64,000 nt of DNA from Pseudomonas sp. Seg1 (GTDB lineage: Bacteria > Pseudomonadota > Gammaproteobacteria > Pseudomonadales > Pseudomonadaceae), in the NCBI RefSeq assembly GCF_018326005.1, contig NZ_AP021903.1:310001-374000 (forward strand), in the 5' to 3' direction. This document shows positions 1 to 9,897 of the stretch, one piece after another (within the stretch, counting starts at the first letter, position 1; each line of letters begins with the position of its first letter). The notes under the pieces were generated by a model. The model worked only from the letters and a program-made list of their open reading frames with translations. It was not told the DNA's origin and did no database searches. The translations under genes and the position numbers were made by a program.

Positions 1-940
1 AGTCCGGCAGAACCGCTTCGACCTTGCCTTGCTCCTTGAGGAACGCGGCGGTGTCGGTGATGGCTTTGGTGGTCGGTGCGCCAAGGTCGCTGACCTGATC
101 AGCTGCCAGTGGGTAGACGTTGCCTTGCAGCAGCAATGGAATGTCGCTGGCCTTGGCGCCGGAGAGTTTCACCAGTTTGTCGACGTTGGATTGATCGGCG
201 AGCCAGGCTTTCGGGTCTTTGCGGTAATCGGCGTAGGCATCGAGGGTAACTTTGGCGAACGCCCGGACGATTTCCGGGTGCTTCTCGGCGAAATCCTTGC
301 GCACGATCCAGGCATCGAAAGTCGGCGCGCCGAACTTGGCCAGCTCACCGGAGGTGATCAGCACTTTGCCGTTTTCCTTGGCTACTCCGAGGGCTGGGTC
401 CCACACGTAAGTGGCGTCGATATCACCGCGTTTCCACGCAGCGATGATTGCTGGCGGCGCGAGGTTGAGCACGGTGACTTTCGAGGGGTCGATGTTCCAG
501 TGCTTGAGTGCGGCGAGCAGGCTGTAGTGACCGGTCGATACGAACGGCACGGCGATTTTCTTGCCGACCAGATCCTGTGGCGTCTTGATCCCGGAGCCGT
601 CGCGGGCGACCAGCGCTTCGGCGGCGCCGATCTGGGTGGCGATGAGGAAGGTTTCCACCGGGACTTTGCGGGTGATCGCAGCGGTCAGCGGACTTGAACC
701 GAGGTAGCCGATCTGCACGTCGCCGGAAGCGATGGCGGTGATCACGTCGGCACCGTTATCGAATTTGCGCCAGCTGATGTCGGCCTTGGTGGCCTTCTCG
801 TAGGCGCCGTCGGCCTGGGCGACTTTCGCCGGGTCAACGGTGGTTTGATAAGCGACGGTGAGGTCGGCGGCCTGCGCCAGAAAGCTCGCGGCAGCCAGAG
901 AGGCCACGGCCAGCAGGCGAAGCGGGAAATGCAGTTTCAT
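1..940 (-). CDS. tauA: Taurine ABC transporter substrate-binding protein TauA (3' end cut by window)
   Basis: This is the periplasmic binding protein of the TauABC sulfonate importer, which supplies taurine as a sulfur source. The 313 codons seen start at the ATG at 940 and open with a signal peptide ending near 'FLAQA'. The mature part follows E. coli TauA almost block for block: 'VAYQTTVDPAKVAQAD', 'GDVQIGYLGSSPL', 'STGHYSLLAALKHW', 'PPAIIAAWKRGDID' and 'VRKDFAEKHPE'. The reading frame is still open at base 1; by comparison with E. coli TauA (about 320 residues) only some 10-15 residues are missing. The rest of the tau operon is expected beyond the left edge. Sulfate-starvation control is known for the family; no CysB or Cbl site could be assigned with confidence. 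Confidence 0.93.
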   Translation of the reverse strand, partial: MKLHFPLRLLAVASLAAASFLAQAADLTVAYQTTVDPAKVAQADGAYEKATKADISWRKFDNGADVITAIASGDVQIGYLGSSPLTAAITRKVPVETFLIATQIGAAEALVARDGSGIKTPQDLVGKKIAVPFVSTGHYSLLAALKHWNIDPSKVTVLNLAPPAIIAAWKRGDIDATYVWDPALGVAKENGKVLITSGELAKFGAPTFDAWIVRKDFAEKHPEIVRAFAKVTLDAYADYRKDPKAWLADQSNVDKLVKLSGAKASDIPLLLQGNVYPLAADQVSDLGAPTTKAITDTAAFLKEQGKVEAVLPD

Positions 941-993
941 GGGAGTGCTCCAGTTCAGGCGACCGAGGATCGGCGTGGAAAGGAGACTAAATG

Positions 994-1055
994 ATCTAAG
1001 AATCTAAAAATAAATAACTTTTTAGACTTAGCTTATGAGCGGAAAAATCTAAGAA
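994..1055 (-). promoter_or_regulatory. AT-rich tauA upstream region with repeated 9-mer
   Basis: The region upstream of tauA is sharply AT-rich. It holds two copies of ATCTAAGAA in the same orientation (994-1002 and 1047-1055), a related TCTAAAAAT and an inverted CTAAGTCTAA. This is the natural place for the tauA promoter and an activator site. Assignment to a specific regulator is not possible from sequence alone. Confidence 0.35.
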
Positions 1056-1080
1056 GGAGGGTAGAGAGAGCCTTTCGATA

Positions 1081-1177
1081 GTTCCCACGCTCTGCGTGGG
1101 AATTCAGCTTGTGACGCTCCGCGTCACTGGGACGCAGAGCGTCCTTTGAGGCATTCCCACGCAGAGCATGGGAACGA
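1081..1177. repeat. Dispersed palindromic element, 'TTCCCACGC' family, copy 1
   Basis: About 97 bases of imperfect dyad symmetry begin with TTCCCACGCTCTGCGTGGGAA and end with a second TTCCCACGC...GTGGGAACGATCA arm. Internal GACGCTCCGCGTC and GACGCAGAGCGTCC stems lie between them. A diverged copy with the same order of stems is at 24058-24157. It reads as a REP/REPIN-type mobile repeat rather than a gene. Confidence 0.75.
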
Positions 1178-1185
1178 TCATCACA

Positions 1186-1268
1186 CGGTATTTCAGGTCG
1201 GCGTACTTCGCATCAACACCGCAGTCAGTCCCCTCTCCCACTGGGAGAGGGTTAGGGTAAGGGGCTTT
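1186..1268. repeat. Partial copy of the 'CCCTCTCCC' repeat element
   Basis: The sequence TTTCAGGTCGGCGTA, then TCAGTCCCCTCTCCC and GGGAGAGGGTTAGGGTAAGGGG matches the right half of the larger elements at 8308-8484 and 31257-31427. Only one flank is present here, and it abuts the gshA stop codon. Confidence 0.65.
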
Positions 1269-2851
1269 TAATTACTGATCGCCAGAATACTCGCCTGATA
1301 CGACCCGACAAACACATCGAAATCGCCCACTTCGTTCTGCTCCAGCTCAGCCTGCGCCGCCAGCGAAGATCGCGCCAGTTCCTCGAACTTCGCCTGTTCA
1401 TCCGCCGCCAACGGCTCGCTGCGGAAGAACTCGGCATGCGCCTGGCTCTGACGCAGGGAGAACTGCGCAAAGCTTTCCTTGTGCTCAGCCATTGCCGCCA
1501 ACACCTGCGCCGAAGGCGTCAGCGACGGATCGCGGACCTTGGCCAGTTGCGCATCCAGCGCCTTGCTGTGCGCGTCGCCGCCATGGCTCTGATCCAGCAG
1601 CGCGGCGAGCGGGGCAATCTGTTCCAGCAGCTCGGTCGCCCAGGTCTTCATCTCGACCGGCTCACCGTCACGCTGCAATTGCAGGCCCGGGCGGCGACCT
1701 TCCTTGACCACGCTGAGGAAGTTCGAGGTGGCGTTGCCGCACGACGTGTTGGTCAGCAGCGGGCTGTCGTTCAGCGCGCAGTACAGCAGGAACGCGTCGA
1801 GGAAGCGCGACTCGGTCAGGTCGATGCCCATCGGCAGGAACGGGTTGATGTCCAGGCAACGCACTTCGACGTACTGAATGCCACGGGCCATCAAGGCCTG
1901 GATCGGCCGCTCACCGGTGTAGGTCACGCGTTTCGGGCGGATGTTGGAGTAGTACTCGTTTTCGATCTGCAGGATGTTGGTGTTGAGCTGCACCCACTCA
2001 CCATCCTTGTGCGTGCCGACCTCAACGTACGGCGCGTACGGCGTGGCCACGGCTTTGCGCAGGCTGTCGGTGTAGCTCGCCAGATCGTTGTAGCACGGCG
2101 TCAGGCCGGCCTGGGCGTTGCTTTGATAACCGAGGTCGCTCATGCGCAGGCTGGTGGCGTAGGGCAGATACAGGGTGTCCGGATCGAGCTGTTCCAGCTG
2201 ATGCGAACGACCGCGCAAGAAGCCTGCGTCCAGCGCCGGCGATGCACCGAACAGGTACATCAGCAGCCAGCTGTAGCGACGGAAATTACGGATCAACGCG
2301 ATGTAGGAAACCGACTGGAAATCGCGGTCAGTGCCGACAAAACCCTCGGCTTCGCGCAGCAGCGGCCAGAGCTTTTCCGGCAGGGAAAAGTTGTAGTGAA
2401 TCCCGGCGATGCACTGCATGGTCTTGCCGTAACGCAGGGCCAGGCCCTTGCGGTAGACGTACTTGAGCTGACCGATGTTGGAGGTGCCGTAATAGGCGAT
2501 CGGGATGTCTTCCTCGGCCGGCAACGGGCACGGCATCGATGGACTCCACAGGTACTCGTTGCCGAGCTTGCTGTAGGCAAAGCGATGAATCTTGTCCAGG
2601 CTCGCCAGCGTATCCGCCGGGTCGGGCAGGGCGGGCGTGATGAATTCCAGTAGCGACTCGGAATAGTCGGTGGTGATTTGTTCGTTGGTCAGCGCGGAAC
2701 CCAAGGCTTCCGGGTGCGGCGTTTGCGCCAGTCGACCTTCGCTGGTCACGCGCAGGCATTCACGTTCGATACCGTGAAGGCACTGTTCGAGCAGAGAGAG
2801 GTTGGCGCGCTCGCCGAGCAGAGCCAGGCGGCGGTTGAGAAGTTCGCTCAA
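1268..2851 (-). CDS. gshA: Glutamate-cysteine ligase
   Basis: GshA catalyses the ATP-dependent joining of glutamate and cysteine, the first and rate-limiting step of glutathione synthesis. The protein carries the family blocks '[12 protein letters not shown]', '[15 protein letters not shown]', 'YLWSPSMPC', '[19 protein letters not shown]', '[15 protein letters not shown]' and the C-terminal '[10 protein letters not shown]'. I place the start at the TTG at 2851, giving 527 residues beginning '[13 protein letters not shown]'. It has an AAGGA ribosome site 7-8 bases upstream and matches the length and N-terminus I recall for P. aeruginosa GshA; E. coli gshA also starts with TTG. A GTG 15 bases upstream lacks a ribosome site. 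The gene is last in a minus-strand run after tex and the thioesterase, separated by about 200 bases, so it may have its own promoter. Confidence 0.95.
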   Translation of the reverse strand: MSELLNRRLALLGERANLSLLEQCLHGIERECLRVTSEGRLAQTPHPEALGSALTNEQITTDYSESLLEFITPALPDPADTLASLDKIHRFAYSKLGNEYLWSPSMPCPLPAEEDIPIAYYGTSNIGQLKYVYRKGLALRYGKTMQCIAGIHYNFSLPEKLWPLLREAEGFVGTDRDFQSVSYIALIRNFRRYSWLLMYLFGASPALDAGFLRGRSHQLEQLDPDTLYLPYATSLRMSDLGYQSNAQAGLTPCYNDLASYTDSLRKAVATPYAPYVEVGTHKDGEWVQLNTNILQIENEYYSNIRPKRVTYTGERPIQALMARGIQYVEVRCLDINPFLPMGIDLTESRFLDAFLLYCALNDSPLLTNTSCGNATSNFLSVVKEGRRPGLQLQRDGEPVEMKTWATELLEQIAPLAALLDQSHGGDAHSKALDAQLAKVRDPSLTPSAQVLAAMAEHKESFAQFSLRQSQAHAEFFRSEPLAADEQAKFEELARSSLAAQAELEQNEVGDFDVFVGSYQASILAISN

Positions 2852-3064
2852 TTTGGATTCCTTCACGCGTCAGTCGCCCCAATATGGGGGTGGGCAGGAC
2901 GGTCTACAAGGGTGAAGTTGAAACTGGCGTTTTCGCCTGGTTTTTGAGCCACAACGGCCCGTGTCGATTGCCAACTTCACTCCTTGAATCTGGCTATTGC
3001 GCGCACGGAAAAGTTCGACGCCGCAGACGCAGCGCCGAAATTAACTCAAATTGATGACCAGTAG

Positions 3065-3448
3065 CTACAGGACAGCGAACGTGCCTTGCGCTTTTGCGAC
3101 CAGTTTGTCCCCTTGCATTACGTCGGCTTCGACCACCAGCGTACGCCGGCCCGGGTGGATCACCCGCGCCGTGCACAGCACCTCACCGTCGGAAACGGCA
3201 CGGATATAGTTGATCTTGCACTCGATGGTCGCGCTTTGCTGATCGAAGCCATGCACGCTGGAACAAGCCAGCCCCATGGCGATGTCGACCAGACTGAACA
3301 GCGCGCCTCCGTGCAATTTGCCACCGCGATTGCGCAGTTGCGGTTCCAGCACCAGGGCGACTTGCGCCACCCCGGTTTCCAGGCTGTGCAGGCGGCAGCC
3401 CAACAGCTTGAAAAACGCGCTCTCGACGAGCCCGGCCGGAATTTCCAT
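3065..3448 (-). CDS. PaaI-family hotdog thioesterase
   Basis: This 127-residue protein has the PaaI/YiaJ-type hotdog signature: 'RNRGGKLHGGALFSLVDIAMG' carries the conserved HGG..F.L.D motif, followed by beta strands and the block 'GRRTLVVEADV'. Family members hydrolyse acyl- or aryl-CoA thioesters; the substrate cannot be read here. The ATG overlaps the tex TGA (TGATG), so the two genes are translationally coupled. The same tex-thioesterase-gshA order is found in P. aeruginosa (PA5201-PA5203). No signal peptide is present, so it is cytoplasmic. Confidence 0.88.
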   Translation of the reverse strand: MEIPAGLVESAFFKLLGCRLHSLETGVAQVALVLEPQLRNRGGKLHGGALFSLVDIAMGLACSSVHGFDQQSATIECKINYIRAVSDGEVLCTARVIHPGRRTLVVEADVMQGDKLVAKAQGTFAVL

Positions 3449-5772
3449 CAGCGTTTCTTCAACTGCTTGGCGTTGGCGAACAGCGAGGCCATCGCGTTGT
3501 TCACCGACGCGGCGGTGACGGTTTCCTTGCGTGGCGCGTTGTTCGAAGGCTGGCGCTGCGCCGAGCCCGGACGCGAGCCACGGGCGCCGTCGATCTTCTC
3601 GCCCGGGGTGTCGCCCATGCGCATCGACAGGCCAACGCGTTTGCGCGGGATGTCGACTTCCATGACCTTCACTTTCACCACATCACCGGCCTTCACCGCT
3701 TCACGCGGATCCTTGATGAACTTCTCCGACAGCGCCGAAATGTGCACCAGACCATCCTGATGCACGCCGATGTCGACGAATGCACCGAACGCGGTCACGT
3801 TGGTGACAACACCTTCGAGGATCATCCCCAGTTGCAGGTCCTTGAGGTCTTCGACGCCTTCCTGGAACTCGGCAGTCTTGAATTCCGGACGCGGGTCACG
3901 GCCCGGTTTTTCCAGTTCTTGCAGGATGTCGGTCACGGTTGGCAGACCGAAGGTCTCGTCGGTGAATTTCTTCGGGTCCAGACGCTTGAGGAACGCGGCG
4001 TCGCCGATCAGCGAGCGAATATCGCGGTCGGTTTCAGCGGCAATGCGCTGCACCAGCGGATAGGCTTCCGGGTGAACTGCAGAGGAATCCAGCGGGTTGT
4101 CGCCGTTCATCACGCGCAAGAAGCCGGCGGCCTGTTCGAAGGTTTTCTCGCCCAGACGCGCGACTTTCTTCAGTGCTGCACGTGTTTTGAAGGCGCCGTG
4201 TTCATCGCGGTGAGCGACGATGTTTTGCGCCAGTGTCGCGTTGAGGCCGGAGATCCGCGCCAGCAGCGCTACCGAAGCGGTGTTCACGTCGACACCGACG
4301 GCGTTCACGCAGTCCTCGACCACAGCATCCAGGCCACGCGCCAGTTTCAGTTGCGAAACGTCATGCTGGTACTGGCCGACACCGATGGATTTCGGATCGA
4401 TTTTCACCAGCTCGGCCAGTGGATCCTGCAGGCGACGGGCGATGGACACTGCACCACGGATCGACACGTCCAGATCCGGGAATTCCTTGGCCGCCAGCTC
4501 CGACGCCGAGTACACCGATGCGCCGGCTTCCGAAACCATGACCTTGGTCATCTTCATGGCCGGGTATTTTTTGATCAGCTCGATCGCCAGTTTGTCGGTC
4601 TCACGGCTGGCGGTGCCGTTGCCGATGGCGATCAGGTCCACCGAGTGCTTGGCGCACAGGGCGGCCAGGATGGCGATGGTCTGGTCCCACTTGTTGTGCG
4701 GAACGTGCGGGTAAACCGTGGCGTGATCCAGCAGCTTGCCGGTCGAATCGACCACCGCGACCTTGCAACCGGTACGCAGGCCCGGGTCGAGGCCCAGGGT
4801 CGCGCGCGGGCCGGCCGGCGCGGCCAGCAGCAGGTCATGCAGGTTGTGGGCGAACACGTTGATCGCCTCGGTTTCGGCGCCGTCGCGCAGCTCGCCGAGC
4901 AGGTCGGTTTCCAGATGGGTGTAGAGCTTGACCTTCCAGGTCCAACGCACCACTTCGCCGAGCCATTTGTCGGCCGGACGGTTCTGGTTCTGGATATTGA
5001 ATTGCTGACCGATCATGCCTTCGCACGGGTGCATGGTGCCCGGCAGCTCGTCGCCGACCTTCAGCGCAGAGCTGAGGATGCCTTCGTTACGGCCACGGAA
5101 AATCGCCAGCGCGCGGTGCGACGGCATGCTTTTCAGCGGTTCGTCGTGTTCGAAGTAGTCTCGGAACTTGGCGCCTTCCTCTTCCTTGCCGGCGATGACG
5201 CGGGCACTGAGGGTCGCTTCCTGCTTGAGGTAATTGCGCAGCTTTTCCAGCAGGCTGGCGTCTTCGGCAAAGCGCTCCATCAGGATGTATTTGGCGCCTT
5301 CGAGCGCCGCCTTCACATCAGCCACGCCTTTTTCGGCGTCGACGAAACGTGTGGCTTCGGCTTCCGGGGTCAGGTTCGGGTCGTTGAACAGGCCGTCGGC
5401 CAGCTCGCCGAGGCCGGCTTCCAGGGCGATCTGGCCCTTGGTGCGGCGCTTCTGCTTGTACGGCAGGTACAAGTCTTCAAGGCGAGTCTTGGTGTCGGCG
5501 AGCTTGATGTCGCGTTCAAGCTGCGGAGTGAGTTTGCCTTGCTCTTCGATGCTGGCGAGGATGCTGATGCGCCGTTCGTCGAGTTCTCGCAGGTAGCGCA
5601 GGCGCTCTTCCAGATGACGCAACTGGGTGTCATCGAGGCTGCCGGTGACTTCTTTCCGGTAACGGGCGATGAAGGGAACGGTAGAGCCTTCATCGAGTAG
5701 CGCGACGGCCGCTTCGACCTGTTGTGGGCGTACGCCGAGTTCCTCGGCGATGCGGCTGTTGATGCTGTCCAT
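3448..5772 (-). CDS. tex: Tex-family transcription accessory / RNA-binding protein
   Basis: This 774-residue Tex protein has the normal family length and layout: an N-terminal helical domain ('[23 protein letters not shown]', '[10 protein letters not shown]'), the YqgF-like RNase H fold ('[17 protein letters not shown]'), helix-hairpin-helix segments near residues 480-560, and a C-terminal S1 domain near residues 650-725 ('[26 protein letters not shown]'). Tex binds nucleic acid and affects transcription and translation. The start chosen is the ATG at 5772, which has AGGTGG about 5 bases upstream; an in-frame ATG 15 bases earlier has no ribosome site. It is translationally coupled to the downstream thioesterase. 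Confidence 0.95.
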   Translation of the reverse strand: MDSINSRIAEELGVRPQQVEAAVALLDEGSTVPFIARYRKEVTGSLDDTQLRHLEERLRYLRELDERRISILASIEEQGKLTPQLERDIKLADTKTRLEDLYLPYKQKRRTKGQIALEAGLGELADGLFNDPNLTPEAEATRFVDAEKGVADVKAALEGAKYILMERFAEDASLLEKLRNYLKQEATLSARVIAGKEEEGAKFRDYFEHDEPLKSMPSHRALAIFRGRNEGILSSALKVGDELPGTMHPCEGMIGQQFNIQNQNRPADKWLGEVVRWTWKVKLYTHLETDLLGELRDGAETEAINVFAHNLHDLLLAAPAGPRATLGLDPGLRTGCKVAVVDSTGKLLDHATVYPHVPHNKWDQTIAILAALCAKHSVDLIAIGNGTASRETDKLAIELIKKYPAMKMTKVMVSEAGASVYSASELAAKEFPDLDVSIRGAVSIARRLQDPLAELVKIDPKSIGVGQYQHDVSQLKLARGLDAVVEDCVNAVGVDVNTASVALLARISGLNATLAQNIVAHRDEHGAFKTRAALKKVARLGEKTFEQAAGFLRVMNGDNPLDSSAVHPEAYPLVQRIAAETDRDIRSLIGDAAFLKRLDPKKFTDETFGLPTVTDILQELEKPGRDPRPEFKTAEFQEGVEDLKDLQLGMILEGVVTNVTAFGAFVDIGVHQDGLVHISALSEKFIKDPREAVKAGDVVKVKVMEVDIPRKRVGLSMRMGDTPGEKIDGARGSRPGSAQRQPSNNAPRKETVTAASVNNAMASLFANAKQLKKR

Positions 5773-6131
5773 AAAACCACCTGACATATTGTGAAAGCAG
5801 GCTCGCAGGCACGGAAATAAATGCCCGGAGTCTGGTTGAGCGGCTTGAAGATTGCCGCTGCCTGGGTCAAAAGGCAGCCCATTGACCCGTGAAATCGAAC
5901 AATTACTGCGCCGGGCAGGAAAAAAAGGCCTGCCACCTGCGGTAACGATTCAGACGTTGCCTGGCACAAAACGCCGCGCATTATAACCAGCGTTCTGTCA
6001 TTCGGGGGCGTTGCAGTCTGTAGGCATAAACCCCGGTTTTCTGGCAGTGAAGGAAAAATCTGCTAACAATGCACACGGTGCGTATAACGGCAGCTACGCC
6101 ATAATGCGCGCCGAGCTAAAAGGAGCATCCA
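5773..6131. promoter_or_regulatory. Divergent tex / ompR intergenic region
   Basis: This 359-base divergent spacer holds no convincing gene. On the minus strand a perfect TATAAT lies at 5985-5980 and is the best -10 candidate for tex, although a good -35 at 17 bases is not evident. On the plus strand CATAAT at 6100-6105 could be the ompR -10. The ompR ribosome site AAAAGGAGC lies just before its ATG. Confidence 0.4.
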
Positions 6132-6872
6132 ATGAGCAGCACTGCACAAACTGCTGAAGGCGAAAAAATTCTCATCGTTGACGACGATCCGGGGCTGAGC
6201 AGCCTGCTGGAACGGTTTTTCGTCAGCAAGGGCTACCGCGCCCGTACCGTACCGAACACCGAGCAGATGGATCGTCTGCTGTCGCGTGAAGTTTTCAATC
6301 TGGTCGTACTCGACCTGATGCTGCCTGGCGAAGACGGTCTGACCGCCTGCCGCCGTTTGCGGGCGGCAAACAACCAGATTCCGATTATCATGCTCACCGC
6401 CAAGGGCGATGAGATGAGCCGCATCAAGGGCCTGGAACTGGGCGCCGACGATTATCTGGCCAAGCCGTTCAACCCGGACGAGCTGATGGCTCGGGTCAAA
6501 GCGGTGCTGCGTCGTCAGGCCGCACCGGTACCGGGCGCACCGGGCAGCGAAGACGAAAACGTCACTTTCGGTGATTACGTATTGTCGCTGGCCACTCGCG
6601 AACTGAAGCGCGGCGACGAAGTGCACATGCTCACCACCGGTGAGTTTGCGGTACTCAAGGCCTTGGTGATGAACGCGCGTCAGCCATTGACCCGCGACAA
6701 ACTGATGAACCTGGCCCGTGGCCGCGAGTGGGATGCTCTGGAGCGTTCCATCGACGTACAGATCTCCCGTCTGCGCCGGATGATCGAGCCTGATCCGTCG
6801 AAACCGCGCTATATCCAGACTGTCTGGGGCGTGGGCTACGTGTTCGTACCGGATGGCGCCGCCACCAAGTGA
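6132..6872 (+). CDS. ompR: OmpR-family response regulator (AmgR-like)
   Basis: This 246-residue response regulator is very close to E. coli OmpR over its whole length. The receiver domain is at residues 11-125 with acidic pocket DDD at 17-19 and phosphoacceptor D61 ('LDLMLPGEDG'). The winged-helix domain contains 'LTTGEFAVLKALV', 'PLTRDKLMNLARGRE' and 'SIDVQISRLRRMIE', ending 'VWGVGYVFVPDG'. It partners the kinase EnvZ 113 bases downstream. In P. aeruginosa the equivalent pair is AmgRS (PA5200/PA5199), which responds to envelope stress from aminoglycosides; equivalence is inferred from gene order and similarity. Confidence 0.95.
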   Translation: MSSTAQTAEGEKILIVDDDPGLSSLLERFFVSKGYRARTVPNTEQMDRLLSREVFNLVVLDLMLPGEDGLTACRRLRAANNQIPIIMLTAKGDEMSRIKGLELGADDYLAKPFNPDELMARVKAVLRRQAAPVPGAPGSEDENVTFGDYVLSLATRELKRGDEVHMLTTGEFAVLKALVMNARQPLTRDKLMNLARGREWDALERSIDVQISRLRRMIEPDPSKPRYIQTVWGVGYVFVPDGAATK

Positions 6873-6882
6873 TCGGCGATTT

Positions 6883-6965
6883 GTAGGAGCGGGTCTGCGG
6901 GGGCTGGTCGAACGGCCATGCCCGCAGACTCGCAATCCGCAATATGCGAGCATTGCTCGCTCCTG
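6883..6965. repeat. REP-type palindrome between ompR and envZ
   Basis: A GTAGGAGCGGGTCTGCGGG stem, its partner CCCGCAGACTCGC and a trailing GCGAGCATTGCTCGCTCCTGC form an imperfect inverted repeat. It lies inside the presumed ompR-envZ transcript, where it could affect message stability or the ratio of the two products. Confidence 0.7.
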
Positions 6966-6985
6966 CAAGTGTGTAGCGGTTATAG

Positions 6986-8299
6986 ATGAAAACCCCCGTC
7001 TGGTTCCCCCAAAGTTTTTTCTCCCGCACCCTCTGGCTGGTGCTCATCGTCGTGCTGTTTTCCAAGGCGCTGACCCTGGTTTATCTATTGATGAACGAGG
7101 ACGTGCTGGTGGATCGCCAATACAGCCACGGCGTCGCCCTGACGCTGCGCGCCTATTGGGCCGCTGACGAAGAAAATCGCGCGAAGATCGCTGACGCCGC
7201 CACCCTGATCCGGGTGGTGGGTGCCGGCGTGCCGGAAGGCGAACAGCACTGGCCCTACAGCGAAATCTACCAACGGCAAATGCAGGCGGAACTCGGTGCC
7301 GACACCGAAGTGCGATTGCGCATGCACTCGCCGCCGGCATTGTGGGTTCGCGCGCCGAGCCTGGGCGATGGCTGGTTGAAAGTCCCGTTGTATCCGCACC
7401 CGTTGCGTGGCCAGAAAATCTGGAACGTGCTCGGCTGGTTCCTGGCGATCGGTTTGCTGTCGACCGCCTCGGCGTGGATTTTCGTCAGCCAGCTCAACCA
7501 ACCCTTGAAGCGTCTGGTCTACGCTGCCCGGCAACTCGGTCAGGGTCGCAGCGTGCGCCTGCCGATCAGCGATACGCCAAGCGAAATGACCGAGGTGTAT
7601 CGCGCCTTCAACCAGATGGCCGAAGATGTCGAACAGGCCGGCCGTGAGCGTGAATTGATGTTGGCAGGGGTTTCCCACGACTTGCGTACACCGTTGACCC
7701 GATTACGGCTGTCGCTGGAGTTGATGGGCGACCGCAACGACCTGACTGACGACATGGTGCGCGATATCGAAGACATGGACGCGATTCTCGACCAGTTCCT
7801 AGCGTTCATCCGTGATGGTCGTGATGAGTCGGTGGAGGAGGTCGATCTCAGCGATCTGGTGCGTGAGGTGGCGGCACCGTACAACCAGAACGAAGAGAAA
7901 GTGCGCTTGCGCCTCGAGCCGATCCAGCCGTTTCCGCTACGTCGGGTGTCGATGAAACGCCTGTTGAACAACTTGATCGGCAACGCCTTGAATCATGCTG
8001 GCAGCAGTGTGGAAGTCGCCGCCTATGTGTCCGGTGATGTCAGCGCGCCGTATGTGGTGCTGAGCGTGATGGACCGCGGGGCGGGGATCGATCCTTCGGA
8101 ACTTGAAGCGATTTTCAACCCGTTTACCCGAGGAGATCGGGCGCGGGGCGGCAAGGGCACCGGGTTGGGGCTGGCGATCGTGAAGCGGATTGCTTCGATG
8201 CATGGGGGCAATGTTGAGTTGCGTAACCGGTCTGGGGGTGGGCTTGAAGCGCGGGTGCGGTTGCCGTTGGGGCTGATGTTGCCGCGGGATGCCGTTTAA
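6986..8299 (+). CDS. envZ: EnvZ-family sensor histidine kinase (AmgS-like)
   Basis: This 437-residue inner-membrane kinase partners the upstream OmpR. A first membrane segment is at about residues 15-36, a periplasmic loop follows to about 145, and a second membrane segment is near 147-168. Then come a HAMP region ('NQPLKRLVYAARQLGQG'), a HisKA helix with phospho-accepting H231 in 'GVSHDLRTPLTRLRLSLE', and a HATPase domain with N box 'LNNLIGNALNHA', G1 'VMDRGAGID' and G2 'GKGTGLGLAIVKRI'. Length and motif order match EnvZ. The Shine-Dalgarno is weak, and a REP palindrome separates it from ompR. Confidence 0.94.
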   Translation: MKTPVWFPQSFFSRTLWLVLIVVLFSKALTLVYLLMNEDVLVDRQYSHGVALTLRAYWAADEENRAKIADAATLIRVVGAGVPEGEQHWPYSEIYQRQMQAELGADTEVRLRMHSPPALWVRAPSLGDGWLKVPLYPHPLRGQKIWNVLGWFLAIGLLSTASAWIFVSQLNQPLKRLVYAARQLGQGRSVRLPISDTPSEMTEVYRAFNQMAEDVEQAGRERELMLAGVSHDLRTPLTRLRLSLELMGDRNDLTDDMVRDIEDMDAILDQFLAFIRDGRDESVEEVDLSDLVREVAAPYNQNEEKVRLRLEPIQPFPLRRVSMKRLLNNLIGNALNHAGSSVEVAAYVSGDVSAPYVVLSVMDRGAGIDPSELEAIFNPFTRGDRARGGKGTGLGLAIVKRIASMHGGNVELRNRSGGGLEARVRLPLGLMLPRDAV

Positions 8300-8307
8300 A
8301 ACATAAA

Positions 8308-8484
8308 CCCTCACCCCAGCCCTCTCCCAGAGGGAGAGGAGGCCGACCGAGGTGTCTGGCGTTGTACATCGACCTGAAAGACTGGCTCGATTGTGGATTC
8401 GGCACAGCAGGATCAGGTCGGCGTATCTCTTAAGCATCTCCCTATCAGTCCCCTCTCCCTATGGGAGAGGGTTAGGGTGAGGGG
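8308..8484. repeat. Long inverted-repeat element, 'CCCTCACCCC...GGGTGAGGGG' family
   Basis: The element starts CCCTCACCCCAGCCCTCTCCC and ends with the inverted arm GGGAGAGGGTTAGGGTGAGGGG. Between the arms lies about 130 bases containing TCAGGTCGGCGTATCT. A second complete copy is at 31257-31427 and a half copy at 1186-1268. Terminal inverted repeats plus dispersed copies suggest a non-autonomous mobile repeat. It sits between the convergent genes envZ and rimK. Confidence 0.7.
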
Positions 8485-8499
8485 CTCTTGCTCTTCGCT

Positions 8500-9405
8500 C
8501 TAGCCCTTACCCTTGGTGCGAGTCATATTCGGCCCGCCATTCTTCTCAAGGTGCTCGATGATGATCCCCGCCACATTCTTCCCTGTGGTGGTCTCGATCC
8601 CCTCCAGCCCCGGCGACGAGTTCACTTCCATCACCAGCGGCCCATGATTGGAACGCAGGATATCCACACCCGCCACCGCCAGGCCCATGACTTTGGCAGC
8701 ACGCAACGCGGTCATGCGTTCTTCCGGGGTGATCTTGATCAGGCTGGCGCTGCCGCCGCGATGCAGGTTGGAACGGAATTCACCCGGTTTGGCCTGACGC
8801 TTCATCGCCGCGATCACCTTGTCGCCGACTACAAAGCAGCGGATGTCCGCGCCGCCCGCTTCCTTGATGTATTCCTGAACCATGATGTTCTGCTTCAGGC
8901 CCATGAACGCCTCGATCACCGACTCCGCAGCGGTCGCGGTTTCGCACAACACCACCCCAATGCCCTGAGTGCCTTCCAGCACTTTGATCACCAGTGGCGC
9001 GCCGTTGACCATGTCGATCAGGTCGGGGATGTCATCCGGCGAGTGGGCAAACCCGGTCACCGGCAAACCGATGCCGCGCCGCGAAAGCAACTGCAGCGAG
9101 CGCAACTTGTCCCGCGAACGGGCAATCGCCACCGATTCGTTGAGCGGGAACACACCCATCATTTCAAACTGACGCAACACTGCGCAGCCATAGAACGTCA
9201 CCGACGCGCCGATCCGCGGGATCACCGCGTCGAAACCTTCCAGCGGTTTGCCGCGATAGTGGATCTGCGGCTTGTGGCTGGCGATGTTCATGTAGGCGCG
9301 CAAAGTGTCGATCACTACCATTTCATGCCCGCGTTCGGTGCCAGCTTCGACCAGACGACGGGTGGAATACAGACGCGGATTCCGCGACAGCACAGCGATC
9401 TTCAT
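8500..9405 (-). CDS. rimK: Ribosomal protein S6--L-glutamate ligase RimK
   Basis: RimK is the ATP-grasp enzyme that adds glutamates to the C-terminus of ribosomal protein S6. The 301 residues carry the family marks '[12 protein letters not shown]', '[13 protein letters not shown]', '[13 protein letters not shown]', '[15 protein letters not shown]' and the metal-binding end of the ATP-grasp fold '[25 protein letters not shown]'. Its ATG overlaps the rimB TGA (ATGA). In P. fluorescens SBW25 RimK activity is reported to be tuned by RimA, RimB and cyclic-di-GMP, remodelling the proteome for niche colonisation; this operon has the same three genes in the same order. Confidence 0.95.
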   Translation of the reverse strand: MKIAVLSRNPRLYSTRRLVEAGTERGHEMVVIDTLRAYMNIASHKPQIHYRGKPLEGFDAVIPRIGASVTFYGCAVLRQFEMMGVFPLNESVAIARSRDKLRSLQLLSRRGIGLPVTGFAHSPDDIPDLIDMVNGAPLVIKVLEGTQGIGVVLCETATAAESVIEAFMGLKQNIMVQEYIKEAGGADIRCFVVGDKVIAAMKRQAKPGEFRSNLHRGGSASLIKITPEERMTALRAAKVMGLAVAGVDILRSNHGPLVMEVNSSPGLEGIETTTGKNVAGIIIEHLEKNGGPNMTRTKGKG

Positions 9406-9881
9406 GCAACACCTGTGGAGGAGGTAGATACCGGGAACACCGGCTTGTCTTGTACATATTTGATGCCCGGATTGACCACCAGATGGCCGTCAATCAGGGC
9501 TTTGGAACCGAGCAACAGGCGATAGCGCATGGATTTGCGGCAGGCGAGGGTGAACTCGATCGGCCAGACCCGATCACCCAGGGCCAGGGTGGTGCTGATC
9601 ACATAGCGCTCCTGGGCATGGCCGTTGGAGCTTTTAATGGTTTTGCGCGTTACCAGCGGCGCTTCGCAACGGCGGTGACGCAACTGCACCACCGTGCCCA
9701 GGTGCGCGGTGAAGCGCACCCACTTCTCGCCGTCGCGCTCGAACGGCTCGATGTCGGTGGCATGCAGGCTGGAGGTGCTGGCACCGGTGTCGATTTTCGC
9801 CCGCAGGCCGGCGACTCCCAAATCCGGGAGCGCAACCCACTCGCGCAGACCGACAACGGTCAAATGGTCAAATGTCTTCAA
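9402..9881 (-). CDS. rimB: RimB retropepsin-like protease (ATP-dependent zinc protease family)
   Basis: This 159-residue protein belongs to the RimB/'ATP-dependent zinc protease' family. It contains a retropepsin-type active-site motif, D31-T-G-A in '[14 protein letters not shown]', and the second conserved block '[20 protein letters not shown]'. In the rim system RimB modulates RimK and S6 modification. The frame opens with a TTG at 9881, and no in-frame ATG fits the family N-terminus '[18 protein letters not shown]', so a TTG start is likely although its ribosome site is weak. It follows rimA by 16 bases and overlaps rimK by 4. Confidence 0.9.
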   Translation of the reverse strand: MKTFDHLTVVGLREWVALPDLGVAGLRAKIDTGASTSSLHATDIEPFERDGEKWVRFTAHLGTVVQLRHRRCEAPLVTRKTIKSSNGHAQERYVISTTLALGDRVWPIEFTLACRKSMRYRLLLGSKALIDGHLVVNPGIKYVQDKPVFPVSTSSTGVA

Positions 9882-9897
9882 TGGATAAAACCAACGA

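Noticed and set aside
1436..2653. Long plus-strand frame antisense to gshA
   Set aside because: Same reason: shadow of GshA codon bias, low-complexity His/Arg/Gln-rich translation.
3742..5700. A 652-codon open frame on the plus strand, antisense to tex
   Set aside because: It is the mirror of a GC-rich coding region with strong third-position bias; its translation has no domain pattern, while the minus strand encodes full-length Tex.
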